Source: Streptomyces venezuelae ATCC 10712 (GTDB lineage: Bacteria; Actinomycetota; Actinomycetes; Streptomycetales; Streptomycetaceae). From it: a DNA stretch of 64,000 bases. The notes under the pieces were generated by a model. It had not been told where the DNA came from, searched no databases, and was given only the letters and a program-made list of their open reading frames with translations. Location: assembly GCF_008639165.1 (NCBI RefSeq), contig NZ_CP029197.1, forward strand, positions 2,108,001 through 2,172,000, written 5' to 3'. Of this stretch, positions 1 through 8,863 are shown piece by piece. The first letter of the stretch is position 1, and every line of letters begins with the position of its first letter. A program made the position numbers and the translations under genes.

Positions 1-607
1 CGTCGAGGTACGGGTAGGCGCCCTTGGGGCGGTAGCCGTACTTCTTCTCGGCGTAGTCGACGGTGTCGGCGGTGTGGTTGGTGATGACGTCGAAGAAGAC
101 CTTCATGCCCTTGCGATGGGCGGCGGCGATCAGCTTCGTCAGGTCCTCGTTGGTCCCGAAGTGCGGGTCGACCTGGGTGAAGTCGGTGATCCAGTAGCCG
201 TGGTAGCCGGCGGAGGCGTCCTTGCCCTCGCCCTGCACGGGCCGGTTCTTGAAGATCGGCGCCATCCAGATGGCGGTGGTGCCGAGGCCCTTGATGTAGT
301 CGAGGCGCTCCGTGAGGCCCTTGAGGTCGCCGCCCTGGTAGAAGCCCTTGTCCGTGGGGTCGAAGCCGGTCTGGGTACGGCTGCCGGTGAGGCCGCCCCG
401 GTCGTTGGAGGTGTCGCCGTTGGCGAACCGGTCGGGCAGGACGAAGTAGAACTGCTCGCGGGTGAGGTCCTGGCGGGCGGGCTCGGCCGCCAGCGCCCGG
501 TCGGAGGGCGGGGCGGGGGGCCTGGGCGCGGCGGCCGCCGGGACGGCGGGCACGAGGGCGGCGCACAGGGCGGCGGCCAGTGCGACCGCCGTTCTCTTGC
601 GTGTCAC
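1..607 (-). CDS. Secreted GH13 glycosidase, pullulanase/amylase type (3' part missing)
   Basis: Only the first 202 codons are inside the window; the gene runs off the left edge. It starts at a GTG preceded by GGGAG about nine bases upstream. The protein opens with a classical signal peptide (TRKRTAV, a hydrophobic Ala/Leu/Val run, then an AAAA cleavage region near residue 27), so it is exported. The GH13 (alpha-amylase clan) N-terminal half follows: QFYFVLPDRFANGD, GGDLKGLTERLDYIKGLG, the GYHGYWITDF segment, and conserved region I (VFFDVITNH) close to the break. In Streptomyces the gene in this position is often a very long pullulanase-like protein, but that is synteny; the sequence itself shows only a secreted GH13 enzyme. 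Its place beside an alpha-amylase supports starch or pullulan debranching. Confidence 0.85.
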   Translation of the reverse strand, partial: MTRKRTAVALAAALCAALVPAVPAAAAPRPPAPPSDRALAAEPARQDLTREQFYFVLPDRFANGDTSNDRGGLTGSRTQTGFDPTDKGFYQGGDLKGLTERLDYIKGLGTTAIWMAPIFKNRPVQGEGKDASAGYHGYWITDFTQVDPHFGTNEDLTKLIAAAHRKGMKVFFDVITNHTADTVDYAEKKYGYRPKGAYPYLD

Positions 608-646
608 GGGGGTGCTCCCTGGAGGAGGGACGGGGGTACGGGTGGG

Positions 647-671
647 AGGGCCGCCCCGGTGGGGCGGCCCT
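647..671 (-). terminator. Hairpin terminator after the alpha-amylase gene
   Basis: An 11-bp perfect stem (AGGGCCGCCCC / GGGGCGGCCCT) with a 3-base loop sits between the alpha-amylase stop and the next gene. There is no U tract, as is usual in Streptomyces. Confidence 0.7.
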
Positions 672-686
672 GTCAGGTGCGGGAGG

Positions 687-2402
687 TCAGCTGCGGAAGG
701 TGTCGTTCAGGACGATGCGCCCGGAGGCGGGGACGGTCGCGGTGCGGTTGGCGCCGGACTCCCAGGTGACGTTTCCGGCGGCGTCCTTGCGGAGGTACTT
801 GTACTCGAAGGCGGTTCCGGCGGGCAGGCCGACGGTCAGCTTCCAGACGGGGTACGTCGCGGGGTCGAGCTTGAGGGCGGCGGCCGGGGACCAGTTGCCG
901 AGCTCGGCGCGGTTGCCGGTGACGTAGATGTCCTGACCGACCACGGTGGTGGCGGTGGCGTTGAAGGACGCGCCCGGGGTGGCGGGCGGGGTCGTCGGCG
1001 GTGGCGTGGTCGTGCCGGAGCCGCAGTTCATCGCGCCGACGTGCAGGGCGAGGGCGGTGTGGGCGCCGAGGGTGGCGGTGAACTGGCCGGAGCCGTTCAC
1101 CGTCACGGGGGTGTTCGACTGGACGTCGCAGTAGGTGCCGGCGGGCAGCGAGGTCTGGTAGGTGCGGGTGAGCGCCGAGGTCTCGTGGTTGATGGCCACG
1201 TACGCCTTGGAGCCGCGGCCGAAAGCGATCGCGTTGTTGCCGTTGTCCCACCAGCCGGTGACGGCCTGGCCGCGCGCGGTGTTGCGGAAGGCGACCATGG
1301 AGGAGATCTCGCGCCAGGCGTGCTGGCACTTCCAGCCGTCGGTGTAGCAGGCGTTGACCTGTCCGCCGCTCGGCGGGCCGGCGTCCTTGTCGGTCCACTC
1401 GTAGCCGGAGTGGACGTCCGGGGAGCCGTAGGGCCAGGCGAGCATGAAGACGGAGGCGAGGGTGTAGTTCGCGCCGTCCTTGTAGCTGAGGGTGTCGCCG
1501 CCGCGCTCGGTGTCGTGGTTGTCGACGAAGACGCCGGACTGGGCGGAGGGCATGTACCCCCAGGCCTCGCCGAAGTTCTTGAGGTAGGCGAGCTTCTCGT
1601 TCTGCAGGACGCGCTTGAGGTCGCGGGCGTAGCGGAACTCCTGGACGTCGCCGTTGCCGAGGTACTCGCTCGGGGAGACGGCCTCGCCCGCGCCGAAGAT
1701 GGCCTCCTGCTTCCAGTACGCGCCGGGGTTGCTGAGCCGCGCCTTGATGGCGGCGAGGTCGGCGGCCGGCATGTGCTTGGCGGCGTCGACGCGGAAGCCG
1801 TCGACGCCGAGGGAGAGCAGGTCGTTGAGGTAGCCGGCTATCTTCCCGCGGACGTGGTCCTCGCCGGTGTCGAGGTCGGGGAGCTGGACCAGTTCGCAGT
1901 TCTGGACGTTGCCCCGGTCCTGGTAGGTGGAGATCGTCGCGCGGCAGTCGTCCATGTCGGCGCCGGAGTAGAGGCCCGGGTAGTCGTACTTGGAGAACGG
2001 GGTCCCGCCCGTTCCCGTGCCGGAGCCGTTCGCCATGTGGTTGATGACGGAGTCGGCGACGACCTTGACGCCGGCCGCGTGGCAGGTGTCGATCATCTTC
2101 TTGAAGGCGGTGCGGTCACCGAGGCGTCCGGCGATCTTGTAGCTGACCGGCTGGTAGGAGGTCCACCACTGGCCGCCCTGGAGGTGTTCCTGGGGCGGGG
2201 AGACCTGGACGTATCCGTATCCGGCGGGGCCGAGGCGGTCGGTGCACTCGCGGGCGACGGAGGCGAAGTTCCATTCGAACATCACCGCGGTGACGTCCTT
2301 CTCCCCGGGCGGTGTGGCCTGCGCCGCCGTGTTTCCCGTGACGGCCACGGCGGCGGCTCCCGCCACGAGGGCGAGTGCGGCGGCCACGGACTTCCTTGCC
2401 AT
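687..2402 (-). CDS. aml: Secreted alpha-amylase with C-terminal CBM20 starch-binding domain
   Basis: This is an extracellular endo-acting alpha-amylase of family GH13 (EC 3.2.1.1), 571 residues. I chose the ATG at 2402 because GGAGGAAAC precedes it directly; a longer in-frame reading to 2468 would place extra residues before an obvious signal peptide ([12 protein letters not shown], cleavage after AAQA near residue 29). The four GH13 regions are present: [18 protein letters not shown] (nucleophile D206), a general acid at E240 (FGAGEA) and FVDNHDTE (D297). A Thr/Pro linker around residues 463-475 leads to a CBM20 domain ([16 protein letters not shown], then W and F/Y-rich strands to the C-terminus), which binds raw starch. 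A good promoter and CTTGC-type operators lie upstream, consistent with maltose control. Confidence 0.96.
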   Translation of the reverse strand: MARKSVAAALALVAGAAAVAVTGNTAAQATPPGEKDVTAVMFEWNFASVARECTDRLGPAGYGYVQVSPPQEHLQGGQWWTSYQPVSYKIAGRLGDRTAFKKMIDTCHAAGVKVVADSVINHMANGSGTGTGGTPFSKYDYPGLYSGADMDDCRATISTYQDRGNVQNCELVQLPDLDTGEDHVRGKIAGYLNDLLSLGVDGFRVDAAKHMPAADLAAIKARLSNPGAYWKQEAIFGAGEAVSPSEYLGNGDVQEFRYARDLKRVLQNEKLAYLKNFGEAWGYMPSAQSGVFVDNHDTERGGDTLSYKDGANYTLASVFMLAWPYGSPDVHSGYEWTDKDAGPPSGGQVNACYTDGWKCQHAWREISSMVAFRNTARGQAVTGWWDNGNNAIAFGRGSKAYVAINHETSALTRTYQTSLPAGTYCDVQSNTPVTVNGSGQFTATLGAHTALALHVGAMNCGSGTTTPPPTTPPATPGASFNATATTVVGQDIYVTGNRAELGNWSPAAALKLDPATYPVWKLTVGLPAGTAFEYKYLRKDAAGNVTWESGANRTATVPASGRIVLNDTFRS

Positions 2403-2424
2403 GTTTCCTCCTGTACGACGTCCC

Positions 2425-2540
2425 TGTCGCAAGAGCGGCTCGCAAGAAGTTGCCGAAAAGTTCAGCAACTGTTTTCAGCCGCGACGCTAGGGGCGTACAG
2501 GCGTGCGGTCAAGGGTTCGCGCGCCGCAATGCAACGCGTT
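2425..2540 (-). promoter_or_regulatory. aml promoter with LacI/MalR-type operators
   Basis: On the minus strand a -35 TTGACC (2507-2512) and a -10 TAGCGT (2484-2489) are separated by 17 bp. Between the -10 and the ribosome site are several CTTGC/GTTGC motifs (GGCAACTTCTTGCGAG, TTGCTGAAC, CTCTTGCGAC). Another pair, GCAATGCAAC, lies upstream at 2527-2536. CTTGCA-like direct and inverted repeats are the known signature of MalR (LacI family) control of Streptomyces amylase genes. The assignment of MalR or its neighbour paralogue as the binder is inferred. Confidence 0.65.
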
Positions 2541-3597
2541 ACGCAAGGAGTTGCGGCGGCTGCGCCGTCGAGCCGCGCACCACCAGCTCCGGCTGGAACA
2601 CGAACTCCGTGCGCTGCACCGGATTGCCCTCGATCTCCTCCAGGAGCGCGCCGACGGCCGCCGTCGCCATGGCCTGGACGGGCTGGCGCACGGTGGACAG
2701 CGGCGGGCTGGTGAAGGCGATCAGCGGCGAGTCGTCGAAGCCGACGACGGAGACGTCCCCGGGCACGTCGAGGCCACGGGCCCGGACGGCGCGGATCACG
2801 CCGAGCGCCATCAGGTCGGAGCCGCAGACGATGCCGGTGCAGCCCTCGCGGAGCAGGATGTCGGCGGCCGCGTGGCCGCCCTCGACGCCGAAGAGCGTGG
2901 GCCTGATGAACCGTTCGGCGTCCGCGCGCTCGATGCCGAGGAGCTCGTACAGCTCGGCGGTGAAACCCTCGGCCTTGCGGCGCGAGGGCACGTAGCGGGT
3001 CGGGCCGATGGCGAGGCCGATGCGCTCGTGCCCCAGCTCGACCAGGTGCCGGACGGCCATCCGGGCCGCCGCCCGGTCGTCCGGGGAGACGAAGTTGGCG
3101 TCGATGTGCTCGTTGTAGCCGTTGATGAGGACGTACGGCACGCCCCGGGCGGTCAGCCGGGCGTAGCGGGCCGGGTCGGCGGAGGCGTCCGCGTGCAGGC
3201 CGGAGAGGAAGACGATGCCGGCCACCCCGCGCTCCACCAGCTGCTCGACGAGCTCGTCCTCGGTGGCGCCGCCGGGCATCTGGGTGCAGAGCACCGGGGT
3301 GTAGCCGTGCCCGGCCAGGACCTGTTCGACGACCTGCGCGAAGGCCGGGAAGATCGGGTTGGTCAGCTCGGGCACGACGAGCCCGACGAGACCCGCGCTG
3401 CGGCGTTTCAGCCGTACCGGACGCTCGTAGCCCAGCACGTCCAGCGCGGCGAGCACCTTGTGCCGGGTCGCCCCGGCCACCCCCGCCTTGCCGTTGAGGA
3501 CCCGGCTGACGGTGGCCTCGCTCACCCCGGACTGGGCCGCGATGTCCGCGAGCCGCGGCGCGCCGTTCCCGGCGCCCCGCGGCAGGGGGATCGTCAC
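2539..3597 (-). CDS. LacI-family regulator, paralogue of MalR
   Basis: A 352-residue LacI/GalR repressor. The start is the GTG at 3597, which overlaps the alpha-glucosidase stop (GTGA), so the two are probably translationally coupled. The N-terminal HTH (RLADIAAQSGVSEATVSRVLNG) and hinge helix are followed by the periplasmic-binding-like effector domain (GLVGLVVPELTNPIFPAF, VVGFDDSPLIAFTSPPL). It closely resembles the MalR at 8864 along its whole length, and the recognition-helix stretch VSEATVSRVLNGK is identical. It therefore probably reads the same CTTGCA operators and senses maltose or a related sugar. Two such paralogues flanking one mal locus suggest duplication with divided roles (import genes against the amylase). 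No symbol is assigned because function between the two is unresolved. Confidence 0.9.
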   Translation of the reverse strand: MTIPLPRGAGNGAPRLADIAAQSGVSEATVSRVLNGKAGVAGATRHKVLAALDVLGYERPVRLKRRSAGLVGLVVPELTNPIFPAFAQVVEQVLAGHGYTPVLCTQMPGGATEDELVEQLVERGVAGIVFLSGLHADASADPARYARLTARGVPYVLINGYNEHIDANFVSPDDRAAARMAVRHLVELGHERIGLAIGPTRYVPSRRKAEGFTAELYELLGIERADAERFIRPTLFGVEGGHAAADILLREGCTGIVCGSDLMALGVIRAVRARGLDVPGDVSVVGFDDSPLIAFTSPPLSTVRQPVQAMATAAVGALLEEIEGNPVQRTEFVFQPELVVRGSTAQPPQLLA

Positions 3598-5261
3598 ACC
3601 GCCCACCAGGCGGTGGTGTCGGCGGGCAGAACGGCTTCGTCGTCGACGATCGAGATCTCCTCGTTGGAGAGAAGGAACCGGCCGGGCAGCGGGACGGAGA
3701 TGGCCCGGCCGGTGGTGTTGGCGACGCAGGCGAAGCCGTCGCGGCGGAAGGAGAGCACACCCTCGGGTGCCTCCAGCCACTCGACGGTCTCGCCCGCGCC
3801 GAGTCCGGGCTGCGCGCGCCGCACGGCGAGCGCGCTGCGGTACAGCTCCAGGGTGGAGCCGGGGTCGCCGGTCTGCGCCTCGACGCTCAGGGCTCCCCAG
3901 GTGGCGGGCTGCGGCAGCCAGGAGCCGCCGGCGCCGAAGCCGTACGAGCCGCCCTCGACGGTCCACGGGATCGGCACCCGGCAGCCGTCGCGGAAGCCGT
4001 CCTGGCCGGACGCCCGCCAGAACGACGGGTCCTGGCGGACCTCGTCGGGCAGGTCGGTGACGTCGGGCAGGCCGAGCTCCTCGCCCTGGTAGACGTAGGC
4101 CGAGCCGGGCAGGGCCAGCATCAGCAGGGTGGCGGCGCGGGCGCGGCGCAGGCCGAGTTCGCGGTCGCCGGGCTCGCGGAGCTGGGTGCCGAGGCCCGCC
4201 GGGTTGGCGAAGCGGGTGGCGTGCCGGGTGACGTCGTGGTTGGACAGCACCCAGGTGGTGGGGGCGCCGACCGGGCGCATCGCCGCCAGCGAGTCGTCGA
4301 TGACGCGGCGCAGCTCGGCGGCGTCCCAGTGGGTGCCCAGGTACTGGAAGTTGAAGGCCTGGTGCATCTCGTCGGGGCGCACGTAGTGGGCGGTGCGCTC
4401 GACGGTCGGGGTCCAGGCCTCGGCGACGAGGATGCGCTCCCCGTCGTACTCGGCGAGGATCTGCCGCCAGGAGCGGTAGATCTCGTGGACGCCGTCCTGG
4501 TCGAAGAAGGGCATGACGTCGTTGCCGAGCAGCTTCAGCTGGTCGTGGGCGCCGAGGTCGGGCAGGCCGGCGGCCTTGACCAGGCCGTGGGCGACGTCGA
4601 CGCGGAAGCCGTCGACGCCCATGTCGAGCCAGAAGCGCAGGATGGAGCGGAACTCGTCGCGTACGGCGGGGTGTTCCCAGTTGAAGTCGGGCTGCTCGGG
4701 GGCGAAGAGGTGGAGGTACCAGTCGCCGGGGGTGCCGTCCGGGTTCTCGGTGCGGGTCCAGGCGGGGCCGCCGAAGATGGACTCCCAGTCGTTGGGCGGG
4801 AGTTCGCCGTTCTCGCCCTTGCCGGGGCGGAAGTGGTAGCGCTCGCGGAGCACCGAGCCGGGGCCCTCGCGCAGCGCGCGCTGGAACCACTCGTGCTGGT
4901 CGGAGGAGTGGTTGGGGACCAGGTCGACGATGATGCGCAGGCCCAGTTCGTGGGCGTCGCGGATCACGGCGTCGGCGTCGAGCAGCGAGCCGAACATGGG
5001 GTCGATGGCCCGGTAGTCGGCGACGTCGTAGCCGGCGTCGGCCTGCGGGGAGGCGTAGAACGGGGAGAGCCAGACGGCGTCGACGCCGAGGTCCTTGAGG
5101 TACGGCAGCCGGCTGCGGATCCCCTCCAGGTCGCCCATGCCGTCGCCGTTGCCGTCGGCGAAGCTGCGCGGGTAGACCTGGTAGATCACCGCGTCTCTCC
5201 ACCAGCCCGTGTGCGTGCCGGTGGTCGGGGCGTCGGCCGGGGTGGCGAGATGCTGGGTCAT
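3594..5261 (-). CDS. aglA: Intracellular GH13 alpha-glucosidase
   Basis: A cytoplasmic alpha-glucosidase (EC 3.2.1.20) of 555 residues that hydrolyses imported maltose and maltodextrins to glucose. The ATG at 5261 has GGGAAG upstream; there is no signal peptide. GH13 motifs: GWWRDAVIYQVYPRSFADG at the N-terminus, IVDLVPNHSS, GFRVDVAHG (nucleophile Asp), VAEAW (acid Glu) and VLSNHDVTRH. The overall pattern fits the actinobacterial GH13 subfamily 30. It follows malG by 62 bp in the same direction, so it is the natural last step of the maltodextrin import operon. Oligo-1,6-glucosidase activity cannot be excluded from sequence alone. Confidence 0.92.
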   Translation of the reverse strand: MTQHLATPADAPTTGTHTGWWRDAVIYQVYPRSFADGNGDGMGDLEGIRSRLPYLKDLGVDAVWLSPFYASPQADAGYDVADYRAIDPMFGSLLDADAVIRDAHELGLRIIVDLVPNHSSDQHEWFQRALREGPGSVLRERYHFRPGKGENGELPPNDWESIFGGPAWTRTENPDGTPGDWYLHLFAPEQPDFNWEHPAVRDEFRSILRFWLDMGVDGFRVDVAHGLVKAAGLPDLGAHDQLKLLGNDVMPFFDQDGVHEIYRSWRQILAEYDGERILVAEAWTPTVERTAHYVRPDEMHQAFNFQYLGTHWDAAELRRVIDDSLAAMRPVGAPTTWVLSNHDVTRHATRFANPAGLGTQLREPGDRELGLRRARAATLLMLALPGSAYVYQGEELGLPDVTDLPDEVRQDPSFWRASGQDGFRDGCRVPIPWTVEGGSYGFGAGGSWLPQPATWGALSVEAQTGDPGSTLELYRSALAVRRAQPGLGAGETVEWLEAPEGVLSFRRDGFACVANTTGRAISVPLPGRFLLSNEEISIVDDEAVLPADTTAWWAV

Positions 5262-5323
5262 GTCTTCCCTGGGAGGTAAGGAGGTGCGTACAGGGTTGCG
5301 TTCGGCGGGCGGGCTCAGGGCCG

Positions 5324-6211
5324 TCAGCCCTTGACGGCACCGGCGGACATGCCGGTGACGAGGTGCCGCTGGGCGAAGAGGAACACCAGGGCGGCGGGGA
5401 TGGCGATGAGCACGGAGGCCGCGGACATCGGGCCCCACTGGGCGCCGTACTGGTTGACGAACTTCTGCAGTCCGCCGGCGAGCGTGAGGTTCTCGTCGCC
5501 GACCATGAAGGCGGAGGCGTAGGCGACCTCGCCCCAGGCGGTGATGAAGGAGTAGAACGCGGTGACCGCGATGCCCGGCTTGGCGAGCGGCAGGATCAGC
5601 CGCCAGAACGTGCCGAAGGGCGTGAGGCCGTCGACGTAGCCGGACTCGTCGATCTCGCGCGGGATGGTGTCGAAGAAGCCCTTCATCATCCAGGCGCAGA
5701 ACGGGACGGCGATGGTCAGGTACGTGATGACCAGGCCGGCCGGCTGGTTGAGCAGGCCCATCGTGCCCATGATGTTGTAGATCGGCACGATGAGGACGGC
5801 GACCGGGAACATCTGGGTGATGAGCAGCGTCCACATCAGGCCGCGCTTGCCGGGGAAGCGGAAGCGGCTGACCGCGTAGCCCGTGGTGGCGGCGATGAAG
5901 ACGCCGATGACGGTGGTGAGGCCGGCGACGAGCAGCGAGTTGCCGAACCAGGTGAGGAACGGGGTGTCGTTCAGCAGGTTCGTGTAGTTCTCGAGCGTCG
6001 TCTCCTTGACGAAGTCCGTCGTGGTCGCGTACTTCGCCGGCTTGAGCGAGGTCAGCAGGACCCACAGCACCGGGAAGACGGCGATCACGGAGGTCACGAT
6101 CAGCGTGACGTGCAGCCCCACCGAGGCGAGCGGCGAACGCCGGTTGCGGACCGGGGCGTTCATGACCTGGGGGGTGCCCGCGGTACGGGGGGCGGGGGTC
6201 GTGGTGGTCAC
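5324..6211 (-). CDS. malG: Maltose/maltodextrin ABC permease MalG
   Basis: The second inner-membrane permease of the maltose importer, 295 residues. The GTG start at 6211 overlaps the malF stop by 4 bp (GTGA) and has GGGAGAAG upstream. There are six predicted membrane spans: HVTLIVTSVIAVFPVLWVLL first, then SLLVAGLTTVIGVFIAATTG, LLITQMFPVAVLIVPIYNI and so on. The cytoplasmic EAA-type loop (EIDESGYVDGLTPFGTFWRLILPLAKPG) contacts the ATPase. No ATPase gene is present nearby; in Streptomyces the shared MsiK ATPase normally energises this system (established knowledge, not visible here). Confidence 0.95.
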   Translation of the reverse strand: MTTTTPAPRTAGTPQVMNAPVRNRRSPLASVGLHVTLIVTSVIAVFPVLWVLLTSLKPAKYATTTDFVKETTLENYTNLLNDTPFLTWFGNSLLVAGLTTVIGVFIAATTGYAVSRFRFPGKRGLMWTLLITQMFPVAVLIVPIYNIMGTMGLLNQPAGLVITYLTIAVPFCAWMMKGFFDTIPREIDESGYVDGLTPFGTFWRLILPLAKPGIAVTAFYSFITAWGEVAYASAFMVGDENLTLAGGLQKFVNQYGAQWGPMSAASVLIAIPAALVFLFAQRHLVTGMSAGAVKG

Positions 6212-7221
6212 CAGACTTCTCCCTGCTTGCGGAGGACGCGCCGGTAGAACGCGGCGAAGACCATCAGGAGGACCAGGATGAGGACGCCCCAGGTGGACGA
6301 CTGGGCGAAGTCGCGCGGGCTGATCTCGAAGGAGAACTTGTACGCCTGGGTGACGAGGATCTGGGTGGCCTCGCCGGGCCCGCCCCGGGTGAGCAGGAAG
6401 ATCACCGGGAACATGTTGAAGGTCCAGATGGTGCTGAGCAGGATCACCGTGGTGCTGACGGACCGCAGCCCGGGCATGGTGATGTGCCGGAAGCGCTGCC
6501 AGGCGCTGGCGCCGTCCATCTCGGCGGCCTCGTAGAGCTCGCCGGGGATGGACTGGAGCCCGCCGAGGAGGGCGACCATCATGAACGGGATGCCGAGCCA
6601 GACGTTGACGGCGATGACCGAGAACTTGGCCCAGGTGGGGTCGTTGAGCCACGGGATGCCGTCCATGCCGACGCCCGAGAGGATCTGGTTGAGCATGCCG
6701 CGGCGCTCGTCGTACAGGAAGCGCCAGGCGAAGACGGAGACGAAGCCGGGGACGGCCCAGGGCAGGATCAGCAGCATCCGGTAGAGGGAGCGGCCGGCGA
6801 TCCTGCGGTTGAGGACGTTGGCGAGGGCGAGGCCGAGGCCGAAGGTGACGGCCACGCAGGAGACGGTCCACAGGACCGTCCATCCCAGGGTGGCGAGGAA
6901 CTGGCTGCCGGTGACCGCGTCGACGTAGTTGTCCAGGCCGACGAACTCGTAGGTGGCCGGGATCTCGTTCACGCCGATGCTGCGGGCGACGTTCCGCTCG
7001 TTGGCGTCGGTGAACGACAGGTAGACGCCGCGGACCAGCGGGTATCCGATGATCACGCCGAGCACGGCGACCACCGGGGCGACCATGGCCCAGGCGTACC
7101 AGTGGGTGGAGAGGGATCGACGCACGGCGCCGCCGTTGTCACCAGTACCGCGGCTCCGGCCGCGGGTGACACCGTCACCCGCGGCCTTCGCCACCGACTG
7201 GCTGGGAGTGTCCACAGCCAT
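6208..7221 (-). CDS. malF: Maltose/maltodextrin ABC permease MalF
   Basis: The first permease subunit, 337 residues, ATG at 7221. After a roughly 38-residue hydrophilic N-terminus come about six membrane spans (WYAWAMVAPVVAVLGVIIGY, TVLWTVSCVAVTFGLGLALA, ILPWAVPGFVSVFAWRFLY and others). The EAA loop reads ELYEAAEMDGASAWQRFRHI with ITMPGL. It lies 19 bp after malE and overlaps malG by 4 bp, so malEFG forms a tight operon. The heterodimer with MalG forms the channel for maltodextrins bound by MalE. Confidence 0.95.
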   Translation of the reverse strand: MAVDTPSQSVAKAAGDGVTRGRSRGTGDNGGAVRRSLSTHWYAWAMVAPVVAVLGVIIGYPLVRGVYLSFTDANERNVARSIGVNEIPATYEFVGLDNYVDAVTGSQFLATLGWTVLWTVSCVAVTFGLGLALANVLNRRIAGRSLYRMLLILPWAVPGFVSVFAWRFLYDERRGMLNQILSGVGMDGIPWLNDPTWAKFSVIAVNVWLGIPFMMVALLGGLQSIPGELYEAAEMDGASAWQRFRHITMPGLRSVSTTVILLSTIWTFNMFPVIFLLTRGGPGEATQILVTQAYKFSFEISPRDFAQSSTWGVLILVLLMVFAAFYRRVLRKQGEVW

Positions 7222-7240
7222 CAGCCGGCCTGCCTTCCTT

Positions 7241-8515
7241 CTACTTCCAGTCCTTCAGGAGCTTGCGGTACGAGTCGCCGATGGCCTTGGCGCCGGCCTC
7301 CGGGGTGGTCTGGCCGGTGAGCACCTTGGTGTACTCGACCTTGACCGGCTCGAAGAGGCTGCCGCCCTCGGGGATCCAGGGGCGCTCGACCGACTTCTCG
7401 ACGACCGGCTTGAAGAAGGTGATCAGCTCGTTGGTCGCGACGTCCGGCTTGATGTAGACGGACTGGCGGGTCGGGAGCAGGCTGAGCTCCTTCGCGATCG
7501 TCGTCTGGGTCTCGGCCGAGGTCATGTACTCGGCGAAGGCGTAGGACGCGTCGAGGTTCTTGGAGCCCGCGTAGACGGCGAGGTTGTGGCCGCCCTGCGG
7601 GGCGCCCTGGCCGGCGGAACCGGCCGGGACCGGGGCGATGCCCAGGTTGGCCTTGTCGGCGAACTCCTTGCCGGCGAAGGTGTCGGCGACGGCCCACGGG
7701 CCGTTGATCATCATCGCGACCTTGCCGTCCTTGAAGGACGCCTGCATGTTGTCCCAGCCGTTGGTGGCGTCGGTGATCGCCGCCTTCGAGTCGACCAGGT
7801 CCTTCACGGTGGCGAGGGCCTTCACGCCGGCCGGGTTGTCGATGGTGATCGACTTCTTCTCGGCGTCGACGAGGTCGCCGCCCTCGCCGTACAGGAAGGA
7901 GAGGAACCAGTACGGGTCGTCGCCGCGCAGGTACAGGCCGGTCTTGCCGGTCTTCTGCTTGATGGTGGCGGAGACGGTCTTCAGCTCGGCGATGGTCTTG
8001 GGGACCTCGACGCCGGCCTCCTTGAAGATCTTCTTGTTGTAGAAGATGCCCATGGAGTCGATGACCTGCGGGACCGCGTAGGTCTTGCCCTTGTACTGGG
8101 TGGAGGCGGAGGCCTGCTTGAGGAAGTCGTCCGCGTCCTTGAGGGCCGGGGTGCCGTCGAGCGGCGCGAGGTAGCCGAGGTCGGCGAACTCGGGGGTCCA
8201 GGCGACCTCGGAGCGGATGACGTCGGGGGCGCCGGAGCCGGACTGCGCGGCGTTCTTGAACTTGTTCTGCGCCTCGCCGAAGGGCACGTTCACGTACTTG
8301 ACGGTGACCTTGGGGTGCTTCTTCTTGAAGTCCTCGGCGACCTTCTTGAAGACCTTGTCCTCGGAGCCGACCGTGGAGGTGTCCCACCAGGTCACGGTGC
8401 CGGAGAGCTCGCCCGAGCCCTTCGAGCCGCCGCCCGAACCGCTGTCACTTCCGCACGCCGCCAGGGTCACGCCCAGGGCGGCGACCAGCGCGGTGGCCGC
8501 TATGCCACGCCGCAT
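7241..8515 (-). CDS. malE: Maltose/maltodextrin-binding lipoprotein MalE
   Basis: The extracellular solute-binding protein of the importer, 424 residues, ATG at 8515. The signal peptide ends in a lipobox (VTLAAC, lipidated Cys21), followed by a Gly/Ser-rich linker, so it is tethered to the outer face of the membrane. The body fits the type-1 sugar-binding family: TVTWWDTSTVGSED near the N-terminus, MMINGPWAVADTF, and ATIAKELSLLPTRQSV near the C-terminus. It is the first gene of malEFG-aglA and faces malR across a 348-bp regulatory region. Confidence 0.95.
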   Translation of the reverse strand: MRRGIAATALVAALGVTLAACGSDSGSGGGSKGSGELSGTVTWWDTSTVGSEDKVFKKVAEDFKKKHPKVTVKYVNVPFGEAQNKFKNAAQSGSGAPDVIRSEVAWTPEFADLGYLAPLDGTPALKDADDFLKQASASTQYKGKTYAVPQVIDSMGIFYNKKIFKEAGVEVPKTIAELKTVSATIKQKTGKTGLYLRGDDPYWFLSFLYGEGGDLVDAEKKSITIDNPAGVKALATVKDLVDSKAAITDATNGWDNMQASFKDGKVAMMINGPWAVADTFAGKEFADKANLGIAPVPAGSAGQGAPQGGHNLAVYAGSKNLDASYAFAEYMTSAETQTTIAKELSLLPTRQSVYIKPDVATNELITFFKPVVEKSVERPWIPEGGSLFEPVKVEYTKVLTGQTTPEAGAKAIGDSYRKLLKDWK

Positions 8516-8863
8516 GTGAACTCCTTCAACTGATCCCGGGGTGACGAGGGGCAGGAACCTTCCTCATGCGACCGCTCCCTCGCGGCGCTCCGGGTTGCCA
8601 GGAACGTAACAGGGATGAAAACGAGCCGAAAGACCTTGCGAGAACTTTCTGCAAGGACCGGCGATCGTTACATCCGCGTGTCCCGAAGGTTGCCGTTGAA
8701 TCGCTTGACACCAGCTGACACACGCCCCTCGGGCGGCGCGCGGCCCCGCGCGCACGCCCCCGCCCCGCCCCGGGCGCCCCGCAACTCCTGCAAGACCTTG
8801 CAGGGTGGCTTGCATCACCTGTGCGGTGGGCAATACGCCCTGTGACCGGTACAGTCCATCCTC
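8516..8863. promoter_or_regulatory. malE-malR divergent control region with CTTGCA operators
   Basis: This 348-bp gene-free stretch holds the two outward promoters. On the malE side there is a 23-bp imperfect palindrome at 8634-8656 (CCTTGCGAGAA / TTCTGCAAGG). On the malR side, CCTGCAAG-AC-CTTGCAGG at 8787-8804 is a perfect 8-bp inverted repeat, with one further CTTGCA at 8809-8814. For malR, -35 TGGGCA (8827-8832) and -10 TACAGT (8850-8855) with a 17-bp spacer would start transcription within two or three bases of the ATG, so the mRNA may be nearly leaderless. CTTGCA palindromes are the expected MalR operators; binding is inferred. Confidence 0.75.

Noticed and set aside
462..2714. 750-residue plus-strand ORF across the alpha-amylase gene
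   Set aside because: Gly/Val/Ala-rich reverse-strand shadow of a clear GH13 gene; no motifs, no ribosome site.
2539..5340. 933-residue minus-strand frame suggesting a fusion of another protein with the LacI regulator
   Set aside because: The upstream 580 residues are an out-of-frame reading of the alpha-glucosidase; the LacI protein starts at the GTG 3597.
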